64,000 bases of DNA from Kingdonia uniflora (lineage: Eukaryota; Streptophyta; Magnoliopsida; Ranunculales; Circaeasteraceae): assembly GCA_014058105.1 (NCBI GenBank), contig JACGCM010000452.1, positions 2,108,001-2,172,000 of the forward strand, given 5' to 3'. The notes under the pieces are model-generated. The model ran no database searches, was not told the DNA's origin, and worked only from the letters and a program-made list of their open reading frames with translations. Every line of letters starts with the position of its first letter. The stretch's first letter is position 1. Below, in pieces: positions 52,781-64,000 of this stretch. The translations under genes and the position numbers were made by a program.

Positions 52781-55700
52781 AGCTCTAATAGGAGAAGAAA
52801 CATTCAAAGATTTTTCATGGTTTCCAGGGGCTATGATGGCCAATTTTCTTGGGGTATTGGTTTGGGTAACGACGTTAGCCCATTTGACAATATCAGCCCA
52901 TTTCTTACAACTAAGTCTACTAGTCTTATGGATTCTTCCTTTGGAAGTATTGGTGTTGGATGGGCTGGAGGACTCTCATCTTCTTCTTTTTTGCAGCTTT
53001 TGAAAGCATGGTCTGCTTCTTACCATATTTTGAATGCTTAGTACATAACACCTTTTATTCCAATCACTTTCGTGCTGGTTTCGGCCCAAAATGTGTAAAT
53101 CCCTGCATTGTTAGTGTTAAAAATAACATAGTATTTTGGGGATTTAATGCCTCCTAAAGTATGCGAAGACTGTTTTAAGGTATGCGAATCCTCAGATCGT
53201 ATTGAGTTGAATGATTTCTCATTACATCCTATTGAGGAGCTAAAATCCTCTTTTGAGTTGTGACACTCTGTTGGAGGGTTTAATTCTCCTAAAGAACCAT
53301 GCTGTTTTGGACTGTTTGAAATTTTGAATATTTCTTGGTAAGATGATCCTCTCGGGTCTCCTTCTTCTTCTTCTTCTTCTTCAGTAATTGAAGATGTAAG
53401 CTTTCACTTTTGCTTGAGCTAAAGGATTTTCATCCTTTTTTGTATTATTTATAGTTATAATTCTTATATCTCATTATCCAAGCCTTGTTCTATTTTTGTA
53501 TTTCTTTCCTTAAGTGTTCCTGAAAACATGAATATTGAAAGATTAGTTAATTCTCTGGTAAGAGCATATGCCAGGAAATTCTTTGTCTCTGCAATATGCT
53601 CTACATCAAATTGATAATAATTAAATCATTATTGCCATTGCAAGAACCTTTCTTGTTTGTAGTCTTCAGTAATATTGGTTCTCAAAAAATAACCAAGGTT
53701 CTTATTATCACTTCTGACTATAAATCTTTGTGATAAAACATATATTGCAAATTTTTAATAGCCTTTTTAACTGCTAAATATTATTTTTCATTGGAGTGAT
53801 AATTTAATTCAGCAGCTTGAAAATAACCAGAAGTATACCTACATAGGTATTCTTCTGTATTTTCATTAATAGTGATAACCTGGGCTTTGAGCACAACACC
53901 CCAATATTCATTGGATGCATCTGTCTCAATTATAATTTTATCATTTGGCAAAGGATGATAAAGGTTTGGTAAGTCTTTTATTTATCTTTTGACTTTTTCT
54001 ATATAGATAGTGTATGCTAGTATCTAATTCCGTAGAATATCCCTTTTGAGTTTGGCTTAAAGAGGTTTTTCATTTCTGCCAGCTTGTGGATATGTGCTTC
54101 GGCATATGTTAAGCAACCTAAAAATCTTTGAAAATTGGTTCTTATCCTTGATTTCACTAGGAAATTGTTAGATACTATTTAGAATATAAGGTTGGAGACA
54201 GTATTTCCCATCCTCGATTTCTAAGCCTAAAAACCTTACTTTGGTTTGGCAAATTACTACTTTTTTTATGGACATTATTAGTCATTTCTTACATCTATTG
54301 ATAATAGTATTTAGGTATTCATAATGTTCACCTAATATATTACTAAAGATAAGGATATCTTCAATATAAGCACAACATAAATTAAAGTATTCTACAAAGA
54401 TATTATCCATGTATTTGGAAACTCTTTGGTGCTTGTTTTAATCCAAAGGGGACTACCCTCCATTGGTAGTGACCTTGGGGGTAGCTAAATGTTGTCAATT
54501 TTTATGATTCCTTATCTATTGTAATTTAGTAAAAACCTTATTTACAATCTAATGTGGAGTAATATTTTTTACCTCAAATAAGGTTTATTAATTCTTCCTT
54601 TTAGGAATATAATAACCATCATCAACAGTTTCTAGATTGAGGGCTTTCTAATTTACTACCATTCGTTTCTTTCCTCTTTTTTACTCTGTTGCTTTATTTA
54701 CCATAAAAGCAGATAAACTCTGTGGGGATTTGCTTTTGCAAATCACATGTAAATCAAGTAGTTCTTGAATGTGTTTGGCAAATTCTACAATATCATCTGG
54801 CGAGTAAATCATGGGTTTAACCTTGATTACTTTATTTTTATTTTTTAGTCTAATCTCAGCTGTAAGTTTTGATCTTCATATTTTTGGATCTAAAGGATCT
54901 TCAGAGAAAATTTCCTATAATTTTTCTCAGATTTCTTCAAGTTCTCTTATGGATTTTAAGTAAGGATTTTCCCCTAGAATTTATATGCTTAAATCTTTGT
55001 AGCTATATTATGAAGAATCCTGATATTTGTAACCTGTGGTTTTGTTTGTTTGATTTCTACACCTCGTTTGTGTTTCTTATGTTGATCAAGGAATCCTTGG
55101 ATTCCAACAGTCATCACATTTCTTACTTTACTCATTACAATCTTGTCACCCATAATTGTCGAGATACTAATAGTATCCACAATTTGGATAAATAGATTAT
55201 AGAAATTTAAAAAATTCTTTCCAATAAGAAAATCAACTCCTAAATCTTGTTGATAAATAGAAGGGATATGAAATGTTTATCCTCCTATTAGGATGTCGAT
55301 ATTTCTAGTTACATAGTCTAGATATATAAAAGTATTGTTTGCAATTTTTATTTCTAAGGGTACCTTTACATTTTCCATAATTCTGGGGGTAGGACATATT
55401 TATTTGCAATACAAATACTTGCTCCTATATCCATGTATGCATGTAGATGGAATTGTTTATAACCCTTAAGTTTACAACCATTTTTTAAATAGGTGTTGTT
55501 AGGGTTTGTGATACTATTTAAGGCATTGAAATTTGAGTTATCCTTGAAATCTGTTAGTATGCGTAACCTGTCCATTCTTCATTATCAGTTTCCATGCCAG
55601 AACTGTCTTCTTCAGTCTCTGTTTCAAGGAGATAAATACTCTCATTTTTTGAAACTTCTTCTTCTATAGATTCTAACCTTATTGCATAATTTTTTTACTT

Positions 55701-58202
55701 TATGTTTAAAATCTTTTCCTGCTCTATTAGGGTATTCATTTGCATAATGCTCTTCTTTGTTGCATATCCAATATTTACAATTTTTTATTTTCTGAGGACA
55801 AAAGTTGTCATTTCTTTTTATGAAGTTTTTCTTTTTGAAGAATTTCTTCTAAAAATGGGGTTTTTCTTTGTTTCTAAAAAACGTCCTTCCTTTATATTTT
55901 TTGAATCAATATTTTTTATGTGAAAACTCACTTTTAAAGAATTTCTTTTGCTTTTTATGGGATGTTATTGTACATCCATGTTTTCCTTGTATATCGGCAT
56001 TTGTTTTGTTACAACAGATGTTATCTTTACATTTAAGTTGTTTGGTGACTGTCCGTTGTTGACAAGATAATATAGTATACTATTTTGTGAATTTTATTCG
56101 TCCCCTAAGAGTATCAGGGATAATATCTTGTTTGGTAAATTTTACTCTGAATACTTAGGCAATATTTCCTAGATGTTTATTATTGAATAAAGTTTTATAA
56201 TATTCTTGAACTGATTTATTAAGTTTATGGTAAAATCGTTCATATTCACATGTGTATGTGTCAAAATAGCACATATCACAAATGGTGAGGTTATCCAAAT
56301 GTCATGTAGCTTGGATTTCTTCTAAGTGGGATATCTGGGTTTTATATTTTTTCTTGTCATCACCAACTGTAGGGGCCTACCCCTCGATCTTACCTAAATC
56401 GATCTGCCTCCAGTTTGAACTATCTCCATGTTATACTCACGCATTCTCTACACGGCTTTACCATTCAACATTGCCACATATTCTACGAACTGACAAGAAA
56501 CGTGGGTTGAGCTCAAACCGAAAATCCTGAACAATTCAAAGCCACTTGTCTTTCTCGAACTCAGCAGTTACTCAGTCAACCGCCACTAACCATATTGTTC
56601 AGAGAATGTGCTTTAGTACGATGAAGAACTGCGGGAAAGGCCTATATAAAGAAAAAGTTTCAGAATAGACAAAGACCAGAAGATTACAGGAGAAATTACC
56701 AAGAAGATTATATTTGCCAAATTTTCCAAAACTTCAAACTTCTTATTCACAAGATCAAACATTTTTAAGTCTAGAGATCACTTGTCATAAGATATCGGCC
56801 TCAAGCAATAAACGTCACTATTATAAAAAATCTTCAACCCGAGGTCATGGTTTTTTAACCTATTCATAGGTTTTCCACGTTAAACACCTGTATTATTTCT
56901 AGTTTTCAATTTGATTTTGTTATGGGTACATTGGTGTAAGAGCTAATTTCAGGTCACTTTGAGTTCACAAAATTAGGCTATTGCACCAACCATTTCTCGG
57001 TAAGTGGCATCCGTGACTTTATTTAAATATTCGAGTCCAGTTTTACGTCCTTGACCCAATTTATTATGTTCTACTTTTGTAAGTTTGTCAAACCACGTTC
57101 TTACATTTTCATTAAGTTTGTGGTAAATTAACGTTCTTACTGCATGTAGGTTTGTTGTTAGTTCTGAAGTGGTTTGGATTATAAGCCTGATTTTAGCACA
57201 CCATTTTGTTATTAACTTTTCTTTTTCTCGGATACAATCAATATCCAAAACATATGCTCCTGGAATGCCAACTCTTTATTTTAGTTCATATTCTGTAGGG
57301 ATATTCCTGTTGTAGAAGTTTGGCATTCTATCCTTAGTGGTATTAGGTCTGATTGTGATAGTTCTGGTTCTTTCAAACTCAGCATTTTCCTCTGGTCTGA
57401 GTCAGACCTTCTTCTTCTCTATTGTCCATCATTTTTAACATTTATGTTAGGATAGGTTTGTCGTATAGTATTTGAGTTAGAACCTTGGCCTTCTTCTCTT
57501 AAAGGTTTTAAGTTCATTTTTATTTTTTTTCTAGATATTTTCTTCATCTGCTTCTAAGTCTTCTTCTGATCTTATAGATTCATCATCCTCGTATCTATTA
57601 TTAGCCATGTGGATTTTTTCTTCTAATTCTTTATCGTCCATAGATAAGAGTTTGATAATGGTGTCTAGATTTATTTCTTCAAAAATTTTAAACCTGTCTT
57701 CTAACTTTTTCCCTAAATATACTTGTTGACATTTAGTATTGTTGGTGGTGGTTTCAAATTCTTTGGAAAGAATCTCCTTGTTGTTGCTATAACCATTGGT
57801 AGGTTTGATCTAGCCATATATTACTTTGGTTTATTTCCTCAGTGATTCTGTTTAATTGTATTATACTTAAGCTTTCTACTTTGAGGGATAATTCTTTTAT
57901 CTCTCTTATGATCCTATTTGGAGGGGTCTACTGAACTTTCTCAATTATGTATTTTATATCATTTTGGAGTTCTTTAAAATTTGTCACGAGTTCCATAATT
58001 TGAGGTAAACGATGGACAAAACATCACTGTAAATACTCAATCTTATTTTCTCCATTTTTAATAGGATCCATTAATTTAAAAGGGATCTCTTAAGTATATC
58101 TATTTTTATAGACAGTCGTCTAATTTCTGAAATAGATTGGTTAGAAAAAATTTCTTCCTCTTCTAAAATTTCTTCCCTAATTTAGAATCTAGAAGAGTTT
58201 CC
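52781..58202 (-). pseudogene. Endogenous caulimovirid copy B, inverted, polymerase to coat region
   Basis: Read on the minus strand from 58,202. Short frames and coat region (58,202-55,700) include LGQGRKTGLEYLNKVTDA (57,060-57,010), with a knuckle CKYWICNKEEHYANE (55,785-55,740) lacking its last Cys. A protease follows (55,575-55,366) with YMDIGASICIANKYVL. Reverse transcriptase has YIEDILIFSN (about 54,375-54,335), where the usual YxDD is YIED. RNase H has IIETDASNEYWGVV (53,945-53,900). The tail reaches 52,781. It is interrupted by a solo LTR at 56,368-56,985. Stops throughout. It overlaps copy A only in the short-frame, coat and protease parts. Confidence 0.85.
56368..56985 (+). repeat. 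Solo LTR inside endogenous caulimovirid copy B, with 5-bp target duplication
   Basis: 618 bp, starts TGTAGGGGCC and ends GGCTATTGCA, flanked by the perfect direct repeat CCAAC (56363-56367 and 56986-56990). A TATA-like CCTATATAAAG lies near 56,639. Its 3' third resembles the LTR at 58,203-58,729 (AACCTATTCA, GGTTTTCCACGT, AAAATTAGGCTATT). It splits the coat-protein region. Confidence 0.9.
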
Positions 58203-58729
58203 TGAATAAGCATATTCTGCATCTCGGGCTCATACTTCGTTCTCGACCTCATCAACATATTCAGTATCCCTAAGTTCTAGTCATCACTTTCGATCTCTAC
58301 ATCAATAATTCGAGTTAAGCAAATGTACAGTTAGCCACAAATCCGTTACGAAGCAACAAAGATCCGAACGTTACACAATCTGGTCAAAGAGTATCTAAAA
58401 TATATTTTATAATGTCCATCATTAAGAATCTTAATAGTCGTCAAACGGTCATATTATTAGACCTATAAATAGGACCAGAGAATTTTAGAAGAAGGACAGA
58501 GGAATTTACTTTAACATCACATATACTCAGAATACTCATTGTAATGAGCTAGCAACCTCAATAATACCATTCTCTCTTTCTCAAAATCCTCAAGAGATGT
58601 CGTGGTTTTTAACCTATTCAAAGGTTTTCCACGTAAAATTATTTTATTAGCTATCACTTACTATTCTTGAGCGTCCTAAACACATCTGGTGTAAAAGCTA
58701 AGTTTGAATCCCAAAATTAGGCTATTATA
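58203..58729 (+). repeat. 5' LTR of a Ty3/gypsy (Tat-type) element
   Basis: Starts TGAATAAGCATATT exactly where similarity to the viral copy stops, and ends AAAATTAGGCTATTATA. A TATA-like CTATAAATAGG lies near 58,474. A primer site-like TTTGGCACCATTC follows (58,730 on), close to the TTGGCGCC type of Tat elements. Confidence 0.7.
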
Positions 58730-58785
58730 TTTGGCACCATTCTAAACTTATTGTCTTAGAAAATAGCTAAATATTTCTAAACGAG

Positions 58786-60000
58786 ATGACACCTCCTGAT
58801 CAAAATAGACCAATTACTCTAGGAGATGTAAGCACAGAACTGGCAGAGTTACGGGCCAATCTCAACTCTTAAAATGAAAAGGGAGCTGCTTTGGAGTAAC
58901 AACTTGTCAGCGTTCAGGATGCGTTAAAGGTTCTACAAAGTCAACAGGTAGCAACCTGGTACCAGCTACTTTGCGGGTTTCCATTCTCGACAGAATAGGA
59001 CCTTACTCAAACAATCTGGGTGGTGAAGTTTGATCTAAGCATAAAAAGCATGAGGATGAACCCATTTTGCTACAGGAGGTCCACCAAGAAGTTAATGGTG
59101 TTCTCGCTGGAATCAGACAAGAAGAACCAGCACGAGGAAGAGTTCGAATTCCTACCCTGGAGAAAATCAGTGAAGGAAGTGGCGACCACATCCCTCTGAA
59201 GGACGAATCCAATAACCTACCATCACAACTCATCAATACGTGACTTAAGAACATGTTGAAAAGCACATCAAAGAATTACTCGATTCCCAAATATAGACTA
59301 CGAAAGAAATCCACAACATATTATAGAAGAGCCCGCTCGCATAGGAGCTTTTGGATGGCGAAGTCTCCACCGGGATCTATACTCAAAAGAACAAAAAATA
59401 CAAAAGGGACTGGTCTAGTGAAGCATGTCCAAGAGTTCTAGGATGCTTTAGGCTTACATTCAACATCTAATCATATTCTATGCCAGGTTTTTCCTGCCAA
59501 CTTATCAGGCGATCCTCTGCGATGGCTCCACACACTCTCCAAAGGGTCCATTACAATTTTTGAGCAATTGTAAGAACTCTTCATCAAGAATTACTTGCAC
59601 AATGGAGATAAAGAAGAGAATCTATAATCTCTTTTCAGCCTTAAAAAATTCCAGGAGAAAAGCTCCAGACATTCACTAAGATGTTCCTGGAGTTAGCTCG
59701 AATGGTAGATCGGCTGGATCATAAGACTACTATTTCAGCTTTTACCAATGCTATACTTTTCGATGGAAGGGTGAAGGAGTACCTCATCCTAAAAAAATCT
59801 ACAACTTTGGAGGACATGATCAGAAAAGGTAACATACATATCAATCTCGAAAGAATGGTATCCGACAGGCAGAAAACTAAAAAATTAACATTGACAGCTA
59901 AAGATCAATCCACATACCAAGATTTCAACCGTGCTGCTGATCAGGGAGGAAGAGACAGGAAGCAAACATAATCTAATAACGATCGACCTCGAAAAGGTAG
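58786..60000 (+). pseudogene. Tat-type gag, broken
   Basis: Starts MTPPDQNRPITLGDVSTELA; an early TAA follows within about 30 codons. The core at 59,440-59,970 has FPANLSGDPLRWLHTLSKGS, then, after a frame change, MFLELARMVDRLDHKTTISA and AILFDGRVKEYLI. This is the gag pattern of Tat elements. Confidence 0.75.
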
Positions 60001-60539
60001 TAATATGCTAAAACCCTGTCTTACCAAGATGAATGTAACCATAGCCAACATTTATCCTATACATCAGAAGGATAAGTTTTTTCGCAATACACAGTATCTC
60101 TATCCCATTAAGATTAAACCGTATTACATTTAGCACAAAGTCTGACATCATGAGACGGAACATTGCTTTAATTTATAACGACTGTTGAAGTATATTTTTG
60201 CGGATGGACGAATGCATGAATACATTATGGACATTGAGAGTTACAAGAACGGGAGTTACAAACTTTCTACAGAAATCGTGCGGGTCAAAGAACCGAAAGG
60301 GGATAAGTATTTATACCAAATATCCCTCAGCCATTTTATTGAGACTCAGACTATCAACCAATCGAACATAAACAAAAGATGACGTGTTGGTCAGTGTCAC
60401 GACTTGTCTATGAATGATAAAAAAGCTTGATTACTTCCCGTCTCCAGCTCCCAACGTACAGGGATTTCTTTTGATGACTGTGATGTTCATCATGTCAACT
60501 TTCCTCACCATGATACTTTGGTAATCATGTTAAACATGA

Positions 60540-60900
60540 GAAATGTTATACTGTACACAATAATGATAGATATTGGTAGTAGTATTGAACTACTATTTTA
60601 AAGTATGATTGATCAGATGGGACTAGCTGACAAGGTACAACCCAGTGACATTGATATATGTGGATTCAACGGCTCTACAGATAAATGTGTAGAAAATGTT
60701 ATACTTCCTATTGCGGTAGGACCAACAACAGTTGGCATTATAATTTATGTTATCAATATAAAATCCCATTATTTGGGGATAATGGAACGTTGCTGGTTGC
60801 ATAATATGCGAGCCATTACATTGACCTATCATTTGGCACTGCGATTTGAATGGAATGACGACATTTACGAAATCAATGGAAGTCAAAAGTTAGCTTGAGC
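60540..60900 (+). pseudogene. Gypsy aspartic protease region, broken
   Basis: DIGSSIELLF at about 60,570-60,599, where the catalytic motif is DIG rather than DTG, with a stop soon after. Then GFNGSTDKCVENVILPIAVG and MERCWLHNMRAITLTYHLAL, the end of the protease and linker to the reverse transcriptase. Confidence 0.75.
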
Positions 60901-61259
60901 ATGTAAAAAATTTGTTGCCATCGTACCAGAACCGTCAAGGCCATAGCTCGCATAGCAATTACAGAAAATAATGGGGAACATTGCAGAAAAATTTACAGTG
61001 AACTCTACAGAAAATCTGCTGCCAAGTGCAAAAATTACAACGTACGTTAAAATCAGTGGGAACAAGCAAGGAGCATACATTGGCACTCTTCTGCCCACAG
61101 TAGAATGAGATACTCTTATCTAGTTCCTTAAACATAACAGCAATGTCTTTGCTTGGACGTTTTATGAAATGCCCGACATTGATCAAAATCTGGCATGCTA
61201 TAAGCTTAATTTGAAAGATAAAGCTAAAGCCGTCAATCAAAAGCAGATGACTTAATTTA

Positions 61260-62340
61260 GCACCAAGACTCTGAGAAGAAGTCAAGAAAGATATCGATAA
61301 ACTTATTGAAGTTAGTTTTATACGAAGAACCAATTATCCAGAATGGATCTTGAACATTGTAGCAGTACCAAAGAAGAACGGCAAGATTAGAGTGTACGTA
61401 GATTTCACCGACCTCAGCAAATACACTCCAAAGGATAGTTTTCCACTTTCTATCATAAACCATCTGCTCGATTCTATAGTGGGACATGAACTCTTATCCA
61501 TGATGGATGCCACATCAGGGTATAATTAAATACCTCTACTACCCAACGATCAAGAGAAAATAACTTTTATTACAGAGCATGAACTGTATTGCTACAAGGT
61601 TATGTCGTTCGGTCTCAAAAATGTTGGGGCCACTTATCAAAGGTTAATGACACAAATGCTCAATAGCTATCTTGGCAAAACGATGGAAGTCTACATAGAT
61701 TATATGATGTGTAAAAGTATCAAAAAGGAGAACCATATTAGAGATTTACACACTACTTTCAAAATTCTCTTATCTTGGCAAAATGCGATTCAATCCTGCC
61801 AAATGCAAGTTCGGAATCCAGTCAGGCAAATTCTTGGGACATTTGATCAGCCAGCGAGGCATCAAAGCTCATCCAGATCATATTCGAGCATTTTTATCTT
61901 TACCTTCCCCAAAAACAAAGAAAGATGTCCAGAAACTAGTAGGCAAGATCGCCGTAATCAACCGTTTTGTCTCCAAATCTTCATATCGATGTCGATGGTT
62001 ATTCAACCTATTGCGTAAAGGGACAACAAAAAATAAAACTAAAAATAATCCTGAGATTGAATGGACTGCAGAATGTGAAACAACATTTCAAGAACTCAGA
62101 AATTATTTAGGCAAACCACCAGTAATGAGCACACCTAAGGAAGCTGAAGAACTAACGATATATCTTGTTGTTACTCATGAAACATTGAGTTTTGTCCTCA
62201 TTCGCCTTGATGAGAAGATGGACAAACCTGCCAACTTTATTAACAAAACTCTTACTCCAGCAGAATCCCGGTATACCAAGATTGAAAAACTACTATTAGC
62301 TCTTATTTATACGTCACAGAAGTTGAAATAGTATTTCCAA
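61260..62340 (+). pseudogene. Gypsy reverse transcriptase and first RNase H, broken
   Basis: Motifs in order: IRRTNYPEWILNIVAVPKKN, VYVDFTDLSKYTPKDSFPL, MMDATSGYN followed by a TAA (about 61,528) where Gln is usual, then MSFGLKNVGATYQRLM. The catalytic YxDD reads YIDY (61,692-61,703), losing the second Asp. After a frameshift near 61,790, FLGHLISQRGIKAHPDHIRA leads to the RNase H region. Confidence 0.85.
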
Positions 62341-62559
62341 GCCCACTCAGTTCGTGAAATGAAAAATTATCCTTTGAGTGAAATATTGTCCAAACGAGAG
62401 AAATCTAGATGAGTACAACAAAGGTCGGTAACTCTTGGCGAACATGACATACGCTTCGAACCACGGCATTCTGAAAAAGGTCAAGCAGTAGCAGATTTTC
62501 TTGTAGACTTCCCTGCAGAAGATCCGGACTAGGAAGAAGATTATGCAGAAATCAATGAA

Positions 62560-62880
62560 AAACAGTTCAAAGAAAAGTTAGACTGGATAACTCAGAAGGG
62601 TTGGCATCTTCTAACTGATGGCTCTGCTAGACCTGCGGGATCAGGCATCGGTATCGTACTTATTACTCCTTCTAATAATAGAATTGAGAAAACAATCAGA
62701 CTTAACTTTAACGCTGCAAACAATGTTGCTGAATATGTGGCATTAATTCATGGTCTAAACATGGCTCTAGATATTGAAGTATCTGAATTATCAATCTATA
62801 CGGATTCTTTGCTCATCGTGAACCATTATACAGAATAGTTTCAGAAGAACGGTAAAATGATTGATTACGCAGCCGTAGTA
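62560..62880 (+). pseudogene. Second (archaeal-like) RNase H domain of a Tat element
   Basis: LLTDGSARPAGSGIGIVLIT, then NNVAEYVALIHGLNMALDIE and IYTDSLLIVNHYTE. The TDGSA, AEY and TDS acidic residues fit RNase H catalytic positions. Stops flank it. Confidence 0.8.
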
Positions 62881-62929
62881 GTAGACTGAATGTGCAGATT
62901 CTAGAATGCTACCATCGTACATTTACCTT

Positions 62930-64000
62930 GTGGAGAGAACCGACATTCTGATTCCCTTACTTACTTGGCAAGAGTCCTCAACACAAAAGATCGATATCTC
63001 AAGATCAAAGTGATATCCACCCCCTGCATTAACATCATCAGTTCAAATTCTATTAATACTGAGGTCGTTGTAGAGAATGAGGACAAGTGGAGACGACCTT
63101 TTCTTACATTTATCGGACCTCAAAACAAGTTTGATTGTGAACTTCCTAAAGATCCTACTGAAAGAAGACGTGTGCTCGATAATGTTAAGCGATACGTCGT
63201 AGCCGATAATTTACTTTATAAAATATAAGTCACAGGATCATATCTCGAATGTTTATCGAACAAAGAGACTCAAAAAATCCTGCATGAACTTCACGAAGGG
63301 ACTTGCGGTTCCCATGCAGCAGGACGATCTTTAACCAATCGAGCTCTTACTCAAGGAGTATTTTGGCCTAAACTGAATGCTCAAGCAATCGAATATGTAA
63401 GCAAATGTGATGCAGGCCAATAACATGGACCCCAAATTTGAGCTCCAGCATTAGAACTCCATTCTAGTAACGTTGTTTGGCCGTTTAGAAGATGGCTCTT
63501 GGCCTCGTAGGAAAGTTCCCTACCACACCAGGCAAACGGAAGCATATCCTAGTAGCAACAGATTACTTCACCAAGTGGGCGGAAGCAGTTCCTTTATGCT
63601 GCATACGTGAAGATGAAGTCATCAAATTTATATGGAAACCATTATAATATGTTTTGGATGACCTCATCTCATCAGAATTGACAATGGACCTCAATTCGTT
63701 GGTTTTAGAGTCGTTGAGTTCCTCAATCAGCACAACATTATCTACTCTCCATCCAATCCATACTACCCACAAGGAAATGGTCAGGCCAAAATCAGTAATC
63801 GCACTATCGTCGATGGGCTCAAGAAATAGTTAATAGAGAAGAAAGATAACTGGATACAAGAATTACCACATGTATTATGGGCATATCGTACGACCCCTCG
63901 GATATTGACTGGATGCATACCATTCTTATTAGCATATGGTACTAAGGTAATCATCCCCACTTAATATCATCACCCGTTACACGACCATACCGCGACAGAT
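62930..64000 (+). pseudogene. Gypsy integrase, broken, continues beyond window
   Basis: Linker, then the zinc domain HELHEGTCGSHAAGRSLTNR and FWPKLNAQAIEYVSKCDAGQ. The last Cys of the HHCC set is Gly and a stop follows. Fragments of the catalytic core (WAEAVPL-like; RIDNGPQFV-like near 63,675-63,705) follow in changing frames. Confidence 0.75.

Larger units (their letters stand above)
58730..64000 (+). mobile_element. Ty3/gypsy retrotransposon, Tat type, degenerate, runs off window
   Basis: Internal region in the order gag, protease, reverse transcriptase, RNase H, second RNase H, integrase. The second (archaeal-like) RNase H after the first is the hallmark of the Tat lineage. Stops and frameshifts occur in every part, so it is dead. 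It begins at the end of the inverted viral copy, so it probably inserted into that locus. Confidence 0.85.

Overview
This window is nuclear DNA from a flowering plant, probably a eudicot. It is AT-rich, has spliced GT-AG genes, and is packed with plant transposable elements (LINEs, tRNA-derived SINEs, Ty3/gypsy and Ty1/copia LTR elements, hAT, PIF/Harbinger and Mutator elements) plus two decayed endogenous pararetrovirus copies. The species cannot be named from sequence alone. All family assignments come from reading translations and repeats by eye; no database search was run.

Positions 1-26,189 are dominated by one host gene on the minus strand. It encodes a probable plastid protein with two thioredoxin/GST-N-like domains, resembling what I recall of Arabidopsis At5g03880. 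Twelve exons can be read in consistent phase, from the ATG at 26,189 to a last exon running off the left edge. The coding part is about 0.94 kb but the gene spans over 26 kb, because introns 2 (15.1 kb) and 5 (6.2 kb) are full of transposons. Intron 5 holds a solo LTR (2,510-2,908), partial LTR elements (about 3,586-5,497) and a LINE (about 5,498-7,986). Introns 3 and 4 hold a hAT MITE, a long-TIR element and a SINE. Intron 2 holds a LINE tail with a SINE inside it, a Harbinger-like element carrying an intact intronless ribosomal protein eL36 (RPL36) gene, a second LINE split by a gag-only LTR retrotransposon, and a 2.8-kb long-TIR element containing tandem repeats.

From about 26.9 to 42.5 kb lies a large Mutator-like (MULE) block. 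A degenerate gene with a Ulp1/C48 protease domain is on the plus strand (28.4-32.5 kb). A degenerate MURA-type transposase is on the minus strand (38.7-41.5 kb). Between them are an inverted pair of AT-rich tandem arrays (switch point about 33,710) and two tandem copies of an unrecognised coiled-coil gene. A short motif, TTTGTCATTTGTT, recurs through most of the block, including introns.

From 43.1 to 48.5 kb are three MITE-like elements, a copia remnant and unassigned sequence. From about 49.0 to 58.2 kb are two endogenous caulimovirid copies arranged tail to tail, the second interrupted by a solo LTR with a perfect 5-bp target duplication. At 58.2 kb a degenerate Ty3/gypsy element of Tat type (gag, protease, reverse transcriptase, RNase H, second RNase H, integrase) begins and runs off the right edge. 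Outside the thioredoxin-fold gene, the only intact reading frames with recognisable or paralogue-supported coding content are the RPL36 copy and one coiled-coil gene.
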